A stretch of 64,000 nucleotides of DNA from Prorocentrum cordatum (GCA_963575745.1 CAUYUJ010016350.1:1-64000); one strand, 5' to 3'. Counted from the stretch's first letter, positions 29,286-40,212 are shown. Notes: a model not told the origin generated them from the sequence alone. Program-made: numbers and translations.

Positions 29286-30417
29286 CTATCTGTACTTCCT
29301 ACGGGGACGTGGGTGCCGTCTACGGAGGGAGGGGGGCAAATGGTTAGCGTTGGGGGGGATAGCGGGTCCAGAGGTGGCGCCTCGTTGGGCGGGGGGGGCA
29401 GGCCGCAGATCTGCCCCTTGATCGTCGCGCCGGGAGGGGGGAAAGGTCGCCTGGTCGGTCCACGCGGTCGGTCGTCCTGGGGAGTCGTGGCCGCTGCTCC
29501 GTGTTGTCTGCGGACTGCTGTGGCCTCGTGGCCGTCTGGTCGGCATGTCCCCACCTGCTATGGTGTCCAGGTCCTGTCCCGCGACGGCCTCTGAGTAGCT
29601 GGGGACCTCGGTGGTGCCGTTCCCGACAACTACGGGGGGGGCCGCGTCGCTGGCGTCCCTGCGCGATGGGCACAGGGTCACAGGTTGGTCGGTTGCTGCT
29701 TCCACCTGGGGGGAGGGAGGAGAGGTAGGATGGAGGCGGGCGGAGCCTTCGGCGGGTTCATCAGGGCGACTAACGGTCGCATAGCCAGAATGATCAGGCA
29801 AAAGGAACGGGAGAGGCTTGTTCGTCTGGCGGGGGTTCACGGGGACTAACGGTCGCAAAAACACGTGAGATAGAGGGAAAGGAGCCGAAGCGTCAGAATG
29901 TCGAGGGTCCGTCGGTAGCGGGTCACTCGTGGGTTCAGGGCGACACGCGGTCGCATTTCCATATTGAAGGCGGGTAGGGGATGAAAGGGTGGGAGCAGAG
30001 GGCGGGGCGTTCGGCAAGAGAGCTCTCGTCCCCGTGGGCGGGTCTATCGCCGTATTCCCCCTCTCCCCTGGGCCGCCTAGTCCTGGCGGCGGTGGGGGGC
30101 GGTCGGGGTTCAGGGTGTCAGCCGTTGAGGTATGACCAGTCGGATGTGAACGTGCAGTGCCTGCGGCAGCCCCATTGCTAGCTTGCACGCCCTGTAGTTC
30201 ACTCGACTCCCCAGTGGCGGTGGGCGCGGGGCCACCAGCCTCCAAAAATTCGCACCTCAGGACCTCCCCCCTCTCCTCCAGCCCCCGCTCGTCTCTAGGC
30301 GCGGCCGCAGACTCGGGATCAGGCACGCGTTGTCCCACCAGCTCCCGGTCACTGACCTCGGGGGGAGCAGGGGGGGGGCACGACAGAGGGCCAGATCAAA
30401 GAGGTGTCGTCGGCCAT
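29286..30417 (-). pseudogene. Pro-rich N-terminal region of element A
   Basis: The first ATG downstream of the relict leaders is at 30417 (MADDTSLIWPSVVPPP). A C run on the minus strand (30371-30379 as G on plus) then requires a frame change into the 350-codon frame beginning VSDRELVGQRVPDPES. That frame is low in complexity, rich in Pro, Ser, Thr and Ala, and probably disordered, with no domain recognised. The 5' untranslated region between the last leader relict and this ATG is about 113 nt. Confidence 0.45.
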
Positions 30418-30530
30418 TCGGGGGGGATCGGTCGCGTCGAAGGGCAGCCGAGGGCGGCGCTAGGCGAGGGGCGCCGCCGGGGCGCGCGCGGGGGGCCGGC
30501 GCGCGGCCCAGGCGGTGCGTCGGACGCCTC

Positions 30531-30582
30531 CTTGAGCCAGGCTTGACTTGAGCCAGAGGCTTGAGCCAAAGGGGGGTACGGA
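30531..30582 (-). other. Tandem relict spliced leaders at the 5' end of element A
   Basis: Reading the minus strand from 30582, the first 23 bases begin TCCGTA and end TTTGGCTCAAG. The dinoflagellate leader is 22 nt, starts (D)CCGTAGCC and ends TTTTGGCTCAAG, so both ends match and only the middle differs (a C run). Three more leader 3' ends follow directly: TGGCTCAAG (30555-30547), TCAAG (30546-30542) and TGGCTCAAG (30539-30531). Repeated partial leaders arise when a trans-spliced mRNA is reverse transcribed, inserted, transcribed and trans-spliced again. This fixes the 5' end and direction of element A. Confidence 0.8.
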
Positions 30583-30639
30583 GCCTTCTTCGCACACGCG
30601 TAAGAGTGAAAACGTTCAGCACCTTGCCACTAAATGTGA

Positions 30640-31480
30640 TGATGTCGTTTGTTGCATCGAGTCGGGCGCTTTGAATGCTGTTGCCCATGATGTTTTTTAG
30701 TTCCCTGTCCGTGGGGGCGATCACGGTATATCATTGCACAGCGTCTTTCCTTGGTCTGGCAATTTGCGTTTCTCACCGCCTCCTTGAAGCACTCGGGATC
30801 GACTTCTTGGCGAGTTTGTCCGCTCACCGCAGGGTGCTGGTGGACGGAGCGGCCCATGCTTTTTGATAGAAGGTCGGTCATGCTACTCGCATGCACGTGA
30901 ATGTTTACCTTGATCGCCATTCTGCAGCGACGCGAGCGCGGCAGTTGAGAGCATTGCGAACGGCGATGATACACTTCAGAAGTTAAATTCCAATGTCCGG
31001 GGGTGACCATAATTTCGTGGTCAATCCCCATTGAACATTTGTCCTTGCTGTGCACTTTTTGGCATCCAGGCGGGCCTGTTCTCGCGGCTTGGAACGACCT
31101 CCTGGGCGCCCTCCAGGCTGCCCCTGGGGGCGAGCTAGACGAGACGACGTTTTGTAGGACCGGCGTGAATCGTGCTGGCAGCGGGTGGTGGATTGCCAAC
31201 ACTTTTGATTTGGGACGCGTCTGTTGCAATACTTTGAGACATGTGCATCGCAAACAGCACGTGCGCATTGTGAAATCTATGTCCCATGTGCGCATTTCGG
31301 AACACGTTTCAGTGGCACTTACTTTCACGAGGCGGCCAGCGAGGCAGCGACGCATGCGACAAGAATCGGTCCACAAGCCGATGCCTGATTGGTTGATGCA
31401 TGACGCTCGTTGTCTAATCATTTTCTCCGAGGCGGTGCGAAGGTGGTCTGAAAGAAATTGCCAAGTCTGGGATTTGTGAT
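30640..31480 (+). pseudogene. AP-type endonuclease of LINE B
   Basis: Across frames: TFSTLPLNVMM and AVAHDVFFSSLSVGAIT near 30630-30730. Next is MHVNVYLDRHSAATRARQL, near 30890-30950, a strand and helix well known in dinoflagellate LINE endonucleases. GGDHNFV near 31005 corresponds to GGDFNFV. The C-terminal HVRISEHVSVAL near 31300 corresponds to SDH-x-P-V; the Asp of SDH is Glu here. Stops and shifts occur near 30870, 30985 and 31040. It would nick the target for insertion but is clearly dead. Confidence 0.62.
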
Positions 31481-32430
31481 ACTGCCGGGTCTTGCTCAGG
31501 CGTCGGCGGACACGCATATTCGATGCCATATTTTCTACATAAGTCGCGCACGGGAGCAGAGAGCTAGATTGACGGCAGAATTTACCAAGTGGATGGCAGT
31601 CGACCCTGTTCTGCGCACCCTTGTCGTTGCTGATTTTTGCACGATTCGCAGCACAGTTGACTTGGAGGGTGCCGAGAGATTGTTGGCCCATCTGCGCGAG
31701 TTGCGCGTTGACGTGGTCCGAGAGAACGTTTCCCGAGCGAAGCGGGACCAAAGTGCAGCCAGACAGGTGGAAACAACGGTTGGCGATGCGATCCCTGCGG
31801 GTCGCACATTCATGGTGTCTCGTCCGCATGAGGGAGTTGTGATCGATATGGCTGCCCTTTGCGAAGCTGACCGTTTCCAGCTCGACTGGCTGTGGGTCGT
31901 AGGCGCAAGCGATTTCGTCGACAGAGTGCCCGCAATCGGCAGTTGTTTGCGCCGAGCCACCCTTGAGCGCCAGGCTGCGCCGCGTTGCAGCCGACGGAGT
32001 TTCGACCGGATTTTGCAGGGATGGAACTTGACTTCTCAGAGGCGAGCGATGGGTCGTCACTATTTGGCCTTATTGCGCCTCTGCTTGGCATCCGTGAGCA
32101 CAGGCTGCACATGTCGCCGGGCACGACTGGCGTGAGAGGTCGTCTGTACAAGCTGCACGTTGGCGTCCTTGCCCAGTTTTCATGGAGGCTCTCCTGGACA
32201 TTAGCTCTATGCTGATGAGACTTATCCCTTGGGGATGTGAATGTGAATGAAAAGTTGGGTACCAGGGAGGATAATCGCCTTCTTCACGGAGGTATCGCGG
32301 TTAGGATGTCTGGATCGATCTTTCCGAGGATCAGAGCTACGATTGGAACTTTGGAGGGGATAGCAATGCAGTTCGCCCCCCCCCTGCCCGTGGTTGCAAT
32401 TGAACCACATTCAACCCTGTGGATCAACAT
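31481..32430 (+). other. LINE B linker between endonuclease and RT
   Basis: A plus-strand frame (31458-32135) has helical text (TLVVADFCTIRSTVDLEGAER, cut here) typical of the region between endonuclease and RT. No domain is recognised. A long minus-strand open frame over 30630-32060 is a shadow. From 32136 to 32430 no clear coding is seen. Confidence 0.4.
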
Positions 32431-33626
32431 ATACAAGGGTTAAGTGGGGGATGCCTTGTTATCCACGGTTTGCGGTTACAGTTGATGAAGCAGCAATCCC
32501 GCAAAACCTTTCAGATTCTTTTCGGCATGCCGTGCCGAATCGCGCGGGGGGCGGATGTAGTGAAGGATTTGCGTGACCTTGGGCGTCCGAACGCGGATGC
32601 GACACTGTTGGGGCGCATGTTTGCCCTCATTCTCGAAGCCGCCAGTTCCCGGCAGTTGCGCCGCCGCGACAACAAGCTTTTGTCAACGGAGGGCAGATAG
32701 GTCACAATATTGCGGGGGTGTTGGAAGCAATTGCAGATGCACAGAGAAGCCCGAACACGTTGCGATTATTTTTGTTCTTGGATTGTTCAAAGGGCCTCAA
32801 CGCGTTGTCTTGGAAGTGGGTGCAGGCTGTTTTTGAGCGCAGTGGCCTGCCGCAGCCGCTGTTGCGAGGAATAGTCGCGTCTATGCATTCCCACAGGGCT
32901 TTCCTGAACCTGAGCGGGCATATCTTCCCGCCCGTTGTTTTCCTGTCCGGGCGCAGCCAAGGGCGTCCTCTGAGCGCTTACGTGTACATCATTGCATTTG
33001 GTTTTTCCCTCTTCCAGGCATCCCGCCTGGTCGGCGTCGTTGGAGTTCGGGGATTCTGCGACGACTGGAAACTTGACGTAAATGTGTCCATCTCGTTGCT
33101 GCTGGTGGTGCAATTAATTGGTGCCTTCGAGGAGGCATCTGGGCAGTCCATCAACCTGCAGAAAACCGCTTGTGTTCCCAACCGACTTCTGATTGAGGAA
33201 GAACGCGGCAGTTTACAAGCAGTTTGGCCAGACGCGCGCGTGGTGACGAAACATAAGTCCCTTGGTTCCTGTCCTGGCCCAGATGCCAGACTTGAGAATA
33301 TGATGCGTGGCCCCCTGGACAGGATGCGGGAGCGATTGCGCGTGGTCCGTCGTGCGCGCACCAGCCTTGCTACGCGCACCCTGGTGTGGAAGGTTTTTGT
33401 TGAGCCCACGTTGTCGCACGTCGCAGTATATGTTGTCTTTGACGCGCCCGCTGCCGTGCTTGCCGTGGCCTCCGATTTTTGCAATGAGTCACATGGTGTC
33501 CATTTCACCTTTTCTGTCACTCGCGCACGTTATTCCGCACCCTTGTGCAGGCACGCGCCCCCTTCCTCGCCACTGTTGCCGGCCTTGTTGCGACAGCCTT
33601 CCGCTTGGAGCGGTCTGGGGCATTGA
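32431..33626 (+). pseudogene. Reverse transcriptase of LINE B
   Basis: The first segment (to the stop at 32700) ends RRRDNKLLSTEGR, the usual lead to the QRGF region. From 32718 the frame is intact: FLDCSKGLNALSWKWV is motif A. SGRSQGRPLSAYVYI is motif B. FCDD at 33054-33065 is motif C (family FADD/YADD). SGQSINLQKTACVP is motif D. It is a non-LTR RT. The best-preserved part of element B is this 300-codon frame, and all three catalytic Asp are present. Confidence 0.82.
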
Positions 33627-34566
33627 CAACGACCCAGGTTTCGTCTTGGCCAGGAATGGGACGCGATGGATTGGCGCGCAGGCTGCGGCCCTTGTCGTTT
33701 TCGGGGGTTCTTGGCTTTTCATCGCATTACACGACACACTGTCAATGAGGTTCTCCGCGAGGCGCCGCCATGCCGTGGCGCCGATCGCAGTGCGAGCTGG
33801 GCCCTGTACCGTGCTTGATGAGTAGTGAACGACCGCTGGCTCGTGCCCTGGTGGCTGCGCGGTTCCGGGGCGGGCTGGCTTCATTGGGGGCCGGTCGAAC
33901 GCAATCTGCGCCGCGTGCCATCGACGGTGCCAGGAGAGCACCGGATAGCAATTATGCGCAGATTATTACGCGGTGAGCTCGTTGCCCGGCGGCTTTCTGC
34001 AGCCCGTGGGCAGGACGTTCGGCCGTAGCGATTTTGCGCGGAGCCTCGTTCAACGAAAGGAACGTTTGCGCCGTTTTGCGAGCCTTCCGATAGCAGCTTT
34101 CCGTCGATCACGCTGACCTCGGCGTGGCCGCACTTTGGTTGCAAACATGTGCAAACGGTGGGCACCAGCTGCAATGCATCCTCTCATTTTGCAGCGTGGT
34201 GTTTCGACTGCGTCGCCTGCTCTTGCAAGGTTGGGAGTTCAGTGCGAGAGGGAATTGCTTGCGCACGCAGCTCGACCAATACGTCGCGAGGAGAAAGACG
34301 CGCGATCCACGCCCGCTAGCCGCCAGAAGTCCGCGAAGGCTGGGTCACTTGGCCTCCGATGGCGCAGCCAGAGGTCAGGGCGACGCGCGCGGTCGCGCTT
34401 CATCCTGCGGTTGCGTGCGTTACCAGGCGGGTACGCGACCGACGCGTTGTTGCGTCATGCGGCAGATTTCTGGCGGACGCCACGAACAATACGGCATATT
34501 ATGATGGGTTCCACCTTGCCGGCGACCACGCGCTTGAGTGCCCAGCGTGTCGCGTATTGTTCCCAG
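33627..34566 (+). other. LINE B region after the RT, strongly decayed
   Basis: Short plus-strand frames only. One (34135-34560) has HIMMGSTLPATT and Cys-rich text (YCSQCWCF) near the copia-2 junction, where LINEs often carry a zinc motif, but a pattern cannot be fixed. No other feature is visible. Confidence 0.35.
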
Positions 34567-34691
34567 TGTTGGTGTTTTGTAGGCAAGGCAAGGCGTAGGC
34601 GAGCATAGCATGACATGTTGTGTTCGATAGCCGTCGGCTCGAGGAGTTGAGGTGAGAAGCATCACATCACAAGCTCATGTAGATCGTAACA
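34567..34691 (+). repeat. 5' LTR of copia-2 (125 bp)
   Basis: Begins TGTTGGTGTTTT and ends GATCGTAACA. Six substitutions against 40600-40724. Unusually short for an LTR. Confidence 0.94.
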
Positions 34692-34709
34692 TGGTTACGC
34701 GGAGCTAGA
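34692..34709 (+). other. Probable primer-binding site of copia-2
   Basis: TGGTTACGCGGAGCTAGA starts directly after the LTR. The leading TGG pairs with a tRNA CCA end. The tRNA was not identified. Confidence 0.6.
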
Positions 34710-34727
34710 TTTCGATCCACGGACGGA

Positions 34728-35996
34728 ATGGCGACGCTCGAGCAGCTGGCCCAGGCACTCCAGGAGGTGCGCCAGCAGCTCGACGGAGAGCGAGCAGCAC
34801 GGCTCGCGGCAGGCGGCGCAGGAGCTGGACCGCAGAGAGCAGCTCGGATCGATGGCGGGCAGGAGCAGCGCATCGACCCGCGAGTGCTGAACAAGTGCCC
34901 GATCTTCAACGGCAGAGACGAAGCTTGGCAGGAGTGGTCCTTCATCTTCGAGAGAGCGTGCGGAATGGCTGATCTAGAGGACACCCTCGACGCAGCGTCG
35001 AGAGACCTGACAGACCTGAAGTTCAGCGTGTTCAGTCCAGAACAGCAGCAGAGGGCCAAGCAGCTCTACTTCCTGCTGGTCAACACAGTCAGGGGCAAAG
35101 CGCTGACGCTGGTGAGAGGCGCGGAGAAGCACAATGGCATCATCGCTTGGAAGAGGATCAAAGCTGAGTACGCGCCAGACGTCGGAGGTAGACACACCGC
35201 ACGGCTGATGGGGATCTTGCAACCAGGCTGGGACCAGAACGCGACAAGCCAGGAGTTCACGAACGAGCGGACAGAATGGGGGACCCGCATCACAGAGTAC
35301 GAGACGGGAAGCACCGAGACGGTCAGCGACGCGATGAAGATCGCAGCGCTGGCAAGCCATGCTCCAGAATCAGTTCGATAAATGGTGAGACTGGCGACGG
35401 GGCCAGCGAACGGACGCGATAAGGAAGTGCAGCAGAGCATCCGAGAGCACCTCCAGCTCGGCAGGACTTTTAACAAGAACGGCAGAAGTGTTGGAGTCGA
35501 TGACCAGATGGGACCTGCACCGATGGACGTCGACGCAGCTTACAACAGCTGGAACGGTAGCGGAAAGGATCGCGGCAAAGGTGGCAGCGGCAACGGCAAA
35601 GGTGGTTGCTTCATCTGCGGTCGGCCTGGGCACGGAGCTGAGAACTGCAGATTGAAGTGCAAAGCCAAAGGTGACGGCTCAAAGGGTAAATGTCGAGGTG
35701 GAACAGCAGCAGGACCCAAGACCAGGTTCGAGGGCGACTGCAGGCACTGTGGCAGGAAAGGGCACAATCGGGCCGAATGCAAATCTCGACTCAGAGGAGA
35801 GCCACCAGCCAGCGAAGCCAGCGACGGCGGTCATCGAGGAGGTGAATGCGGACAGCGACGACGAGTACGGGTGCAAGCTGTGCGAGCACTGGGGCGACTA
35901 CAGCGACGTAGGGGGCCAGTACGAGGACACAGGCGAGCACGACGAGGATCCAGAGGTATACCCCTGGGAGGTCGAAGTCCACGAGTGCGAGGATAG
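34728..35996 (+). CDS. gag: Copia-2 Gag with two zinc knuckles, one in-frame TAA
   Basis: The ATG at 34728 (MATLEQLAQALQEVRQQL) starts a coiled-coil-like N-terminus and a copia Gag core (IFNGRDEAWQEWSFIFERA). TAA at 35379-35381 interrupts the frame, which continues directly (MVRLATGPANGRDKEVQQ). Two intact CCHC knuckles follow, CFICGRPGHGAENC near 35610 and CRHCGRKGHNRAEC near 35740, for binding element RNA. After about 35790 the coding passes to another frame (SEESHQPAKPATAVIEE), so the last 200 bases of this frame are not genuine. Confidence 0.82.
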
Positions 35997-36681
35997 CCAC
36001 GCGCATGGGCACGAGGGCCAGGCCGAGACCACCAACGTCGACGAGGTCGAGCCGCCAGAGGTTCAGGGCTACGACGGCCAAGAGGACGGCGACCAGAGCG
36101 ACGGTTGCGACAAGTAGGTGTTCAATTTGTGGAGAGAAGGCCTCGACCAGGCAGGTGGCGAGTTTCTTTCCTTGGATAGCGCTTGCGAGGAGCACACCTG
36201 CCCGTGGGACTTCGCCGAAGATGGAGTTGATGTCGGACCTGGTGGAGTTCGGCTTCGAGGCGCGAGCGGAGACAAGATCCCGTCAGGCCGGAAGATCCTT
36301 GTCGAGTATGTGGCGCTGGACATCAACGGCCACGCGATCGTCAACGCCAAGACGCCGTTCGTGCAGAGCGATGTGAAGAGAGCGTTCCTGAGCGTCGGCA
36401 AGCTCGCGAGGAACGGCGTCGACATGCACTTCAAGAAAGACGACCCGTGGCTGGAGATCGACGCCGACCGAGGACGAGTGAAAGTTCCAGTGCGCATGAA
36501 GGGACGCACGCTTGGACAACGAATCAAGAGGAAGCTATCGCCCAGCAAGCCGACGGCGATGATCGCGCCAGTCGGGGACGAGGCGATGCAGCTGGCACCA
36601 GGGAGCGCGGCGGCATCAAGTTCGGCAGCGGTTTCGAGCTCAGCGGCAGCAGCGGCGCCGCAGCCTGCGGCAGTCGCATGA
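35671..36681 (+). pseudogene. Copia-2 acidic linker and aspartic protease
   Basis: From about 35790 the coding frame gives an acidic segment (NADSDDEYGCKLCEHWGD, then many Glu/Asp) to TAG 36115-36117. The same frame then goes on: FLSLDSACEEHTCPWDF, with DSA at 36175-36183, the protease active site. SGRKILVEYVALDINGHAI follows, and the frame ends in an Ala/Ser-rich linker. The stop is the only break over this stretch. Confidence 0.7.
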
Positions 36682-36683
36682 GC

Positions 36684-38463
36684 ACCTCAAGCGCCGACCC
36701 AGGTGCATCAGAAAGCGCTCGAATGGAACGAGAAGCAGAGCAGCTAGCTCAGCAATGGCTCGAAGTTCGACAGCGCGGCGAGCCAGTCGGCCAAGGCGGG
36801 CTCTTCAGCGGCAGCTCGGTGGACGACATGCGGAAGAGGCTGGAGGGGCTCAAGGCCCCGATCTGGGGTGCCGCGCAGCAGCTGCGGGGGCGCTTGGCGC
36901 ACGCGGAGGCGAAGCTCGAGTTGCAGGTCAGGGGCGACAAGTGGCTCGAGGAGCGCGCGAGGGAGCCGGCAGAAGCTGGAGGCCAGGGCGAGGTCATCGC
37001 ACCACGAGCTCCAGCTGAACCGACACCAGAAGAGCGAGCACGACACGAGGTCACGCACCTGCCTTATCAGCCGCGGTGCGCGTGACGCGTCATGGGTATG
37101 GGCATGGCCAAGCCGCGCGAGCAGAGGCCAGAGGGGACGAAGATGCTGCCAGAGTTCGAGATGGACTTCTGCTACCTGCTGCAGGACCCGAAGAGGAGGC
37201 ACACCCCTGGAGACCAGGCCTGGGCGACGACGCTGGCATTGGCGGGTACGGCAGCGCAGAACCCTATGGTAATCGCAGTCCCGACGAAGTCCGACGAGAC
37301 GAACTACATCTCATCAGCCTGCGCGCCCTTCGTCAAGCGGATGGCCTACCCGAAGGCGATACTCAAGGTGGACCCCGAGCAGGCGCTGGGAGTGATCGCA
37401 GAGAAGGCGAGGCAGAAGTGCCTGACCGACGGGATCAAGCTCGAGATCAAGAAAACGCCGAGGTTCAGCAGCCAGAGCGTGGGAGCTGCGGGCAGAGCTC
37501 AGCAATCAGCTGAGGGCCAGATCAGGACGATGAGGCTGGACGTGGAAGCGCGGTTGGGCACGCAGATCGACCCCTCCATGGACATCTGGCCCTGGATAGT
37601 GGGGCATGCTGGCTGGGTGCTCGAACGGTATCACGTGAAGGCGAACCACAGAACAGCGTACGAGGACAGCTACGGCAAAGCGTACCAAGGAGAAGTTCTG
37701 AAGTTCGGAGAAGCGGCGCTCTTCAAGTTATCGGTCACGGCGACGGGCAAGATACGAGGTGGAGTTAGGCAAGGACGAGCTGACGCCAGGTTCGAGAGAG
37801 GGATCTGGCTGGGCAAGACGATCGAGTCGGACGAGCACTTGCTCGGGACCAGCGAGGGCGTGTTCACCACCAGGACGGTCAAGAGGGTGCCAGTCTCAGA
37901 GCAGAACCGAGCGGACCTCATCAAGGCCATCAAGGGCACGCCGTGGGATAGGTTCGCAGGCAGACCGATGGGAATACCGAGAAAGAGACCCAAGGCGCCG
38001 CAGGCTGTGCCACTTGCGGTGCCAGGGCCGCCCGCGGCCGCAGGGGCATCCGAGCCGAGAGCTCAGGTGCGCCCGGAGCCACAAGGTGGCGCTGCAGGAG
38101 CGGCAGCCCCAAGTCAGGCAGCAGCTCCAGCTGGGGGCGACGGTGCAGCTCCAGCTGGGGGCGACAGTGCAGCAAGCATGGATGCGAACGCACAGCGACG
38201 CCAAGACAAAGCTCAGTCAGCAGGGCCGGCTCCGTCAAGACAGAGACCACCACCATCGCCCATCAAGCGAGACGTGGAGGAGTCGCTGGGCATCAGGACG
38301 CCGACCGAGAAGAAGGCGAGGGTGGACGAGTTGGTCACGATGGACGCGGAGGAGTACCAGGCGGACTTCGACGACGGCGCCGACCTGCAGGAGGACTGGG
38401 ACGAGTACCAGGGCGCTGACCCTGACACAGCGAAGGCCATTCTCAATGGGAAAGGAGAAGGAG
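36684..38463 (+). pseudogene. Copia-2 integrase, catalytic Glu replaced by Gly
   Basis: HEVTHLPYQPRC at about 37045-37080 is the zinc (HHCC) unit, but its second Cys pair is lost beside a TGA at 37083-37085. The same frame continues. EMDFCYL has the first Asp (37164). KVDPEQALG has the second (37371). The third acidic residue, expected in GAAERA, reads GAAGRA with Gly at 37491-37493, so DDE is DDG and joining should be dead. The C-terminal GIWLGKTIESDEHLLGT is typical of copia integrases (GIWLGK...). A Pro/Ala-rich linker leads to the RT. Before 37040 there is a helical linker (EREAEQLAQQWLEVR). Confidence 0.75.
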
Positions 38464-39257
38464 ATGAACGCGATGGAGGAGTTCGACATCTTCGACGTTG
38501 TTGATAAGATCCCTGATGACGCAGACCTTCTGTCCACGAGATGGGAAAACGTACCAAGAGGCACAGACGAGTGGAGATGCAGATTCGTGGCGAGAGAGTT
38601 CAAGAGCGACGATCCTGACCTAGAAGGGCTGTTCACGGCAGGAGCTACCAGCAGCACTGGAAGGCTCATAGACCAGCACGCGGCTGCAACTCGATGGTCC
38701 TGGACGCCCAGAACGCGCACTTCCACGCCGACGAGGACGAGGAGGTGTACGTGGATCCGCCAGTTGAGCGGGTCAAGCGGCACCGCGCTCGCGGCGGCAA
38801 GATCGAGAGGCCGTGGTGGAAGATGAAGAAGCAGCTCTACGGGAAGCGCAAGGCTTCGAATAAGTTCAACCAGTACGTGACGGACCAGACCAAGATGCTC
38901 GGGTTCGACCAGTGCCCCGAGCAGCCCAGCATCTTCAGAAGGCCAGGCTCGACGCTGGTGTTCGAGGTGCATCAGGACGACATCTACTCGTCAGGGAGCG
39001 ACACGGAGTTGAAGTGGCTGAAGGAGAATTTAGCGCCAGTACTCAAGCTCAGAGAGGCGAATAGCATGAAGGTCGGATCGGTGTACTCGTACCTCAGAGC
39101 GACGCGCACCAGAGTCGATAAGCACACGATCCACATCGCGCCGAGGCCAAAGTACATCGAAGACGTCTTGCGCGAGCTCGGGTTGGCCAACTGCAAGGAC
39201 GTGCCGTGCCGACGCCGATGGTCAACACGCGGAAGAAAGAGGACCTGGAGTTGCTAG
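38464..39257 (+). pseudogene. Copia-2 reverse transcriptase with HQDD
   Basis: The first part (MEEFDIFDVVDKIPDDAD, ENVPRGTDEWRCRFVARE) is in one frame. A shift near 38690 leads to VLDAQNAHFHADEDEEVYV (motif A, Asp kept). KKQLYGKRKASNKFN follows. Motif C is HQDD at 38970-38981, where copia RTs have YVDD or HVDD, so the second position is changed while both Asp remain. The segment ends KYIEDVLRELGL, and the frame is lost near 39215. Confidence 0.78.
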
Positions 39258-40212
39258 TCGTGAGCCCAGTCGACAAGAAGCCGTACAACAAGTGCGTTGG
39301 GATCCTCAGGCATCTTCTGAAGTACAGGCCAGACATCCCGTAGGCAGTTCACGGGTTGAGCAAGTCACTTAGCGCACCGAGGGGCCCAGACATACAGGGG
39401 CTCAGACGGTTGGCAAGGTATTTGAAGGGCACGGCAGACTACGGGATCTTGGACACGAAGAGCGACGACACCGAGTACCTGGACGCCTACTCAGACGCAG
39501 ACTGGGCAGGAGACGTTAACGACAGGAAGAGCACATCAGGCTGCGCGCTGAAGTTCGGCACGACGAACCTCAGGGAGTTCACGAAGGGCCAGAATTGCCA
39601 GGCACTCCCTCAGGAGAGAGCGAGTACTACGCGGCAGCCACCACGGTGGCGGAGGGCCTCCACACGCAGAAGCTGATGGAGTTCATAGGGTTCCCATTGG
39701 AGCTCAAGCACAGGCTGGGCTCGACAGCGGCTCGCGGTATCATATCAAGGACTGGATGTGGAGCGCTCGAGCACATAGAGACGAGGCTGCTGTGGCTGCA
39801 AGCGAAGTACGACGAGAAGAAGCTCAAAGTTCACAAAGAGCGGACTGCTGCCAACACGGCAGACGGCTACACCAAGTCACTGCAGAACGCGAAGTTCGTG
39901 GAGCGGAGAGCGAGGCTTGGCATGGGATTCGACAACGGAGACAGACCCGAGACCAGCAAGCGTGAGGCGCTCAGTGGCGACAGTGGCCAGTGGGCAGGCG
40001 GAAGCAAAGGACCAAGGGCGTTGTTGGCGGCAGCGATGATGCTCATTACGACGAAGGCGGAGAACCAGATAGCAGTGGTGGGCCGCTACGAGGTGGCGAG
40101 TCCGACGACGGTGACACCATGCACAACATCACAGATGAGTTGGGCCATGCTGCTCATGATCATGATGATCAGTCCAGTGGTTGGCTGCGTGATGCACCAC
40201 TACGCGGTTTAG
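39258..40212 (+). pseudogene. Copia-2 RNase H and hydrophobic C-terminus
   Basis: YSDADWAGDVNDRKSTSGC at 39488-39544 is the start of copia RNase H (SDADWAG signature). After a shift near 39600, GESEYYAAATTVAEGL and ADGYTKSLQ complete the usual acidic set. The protein then runs past the normal copia end and finishes with MSWAMLLMIMMISPVVGCVM near 40135-40195, a clear hydrophobic segment, before TAG at 40210. Copia-1 has a comparable segment in the same relative position. Confidence 0.75.

Larger units (their letters stand above)
23722..30582 (-). mobile_element. Giant LINE-like element A, 5' portion
   Basis: Minus-strand sequence running from relict spliced leaders at 30582 to the copia-1 junction at 23722. 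It carries a Pro-rich N-terminal region, zinc-type motifs, a RING finger and long unrecognised ORFs. Strand, GC content and frame join it to 1-14763. The leader relicts mark the 5' end of an mRNA that was trans-spliced and then copied back. So element A appears to have moved as a full-length, leader-bearing transcript of more than 21 kb. One long element is preferred; stacked shorter retrocopies remain possible, since no similar leader was noticed between the ORFs. Confidence 0.7.
30583..34566 (+). mobile_element. Decayed LINE-type element B, main part
   Basis: Plus-strand remains of a second non-LTR retrotransposon with endonuclease (30640-31480) and reverse transcriptase (32431-33626). Frames are broken every few hundred bases. 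Its GC is lower than in element A. It is interrupted by copia-2 at 34566 and its tail resumes at 40725. Its 5' end is cut by element A at 30582 or lies beyond the left edge. Confidence 0.75.

Noticed and set aside
30630-32060. A 476-codon minus-strand open frame
   Set aside because: It lies opposite the plus-strand endonuclease and linker of LINE B, has no motif and is rich in Arg/Ser/Cys as antisense frames often are.
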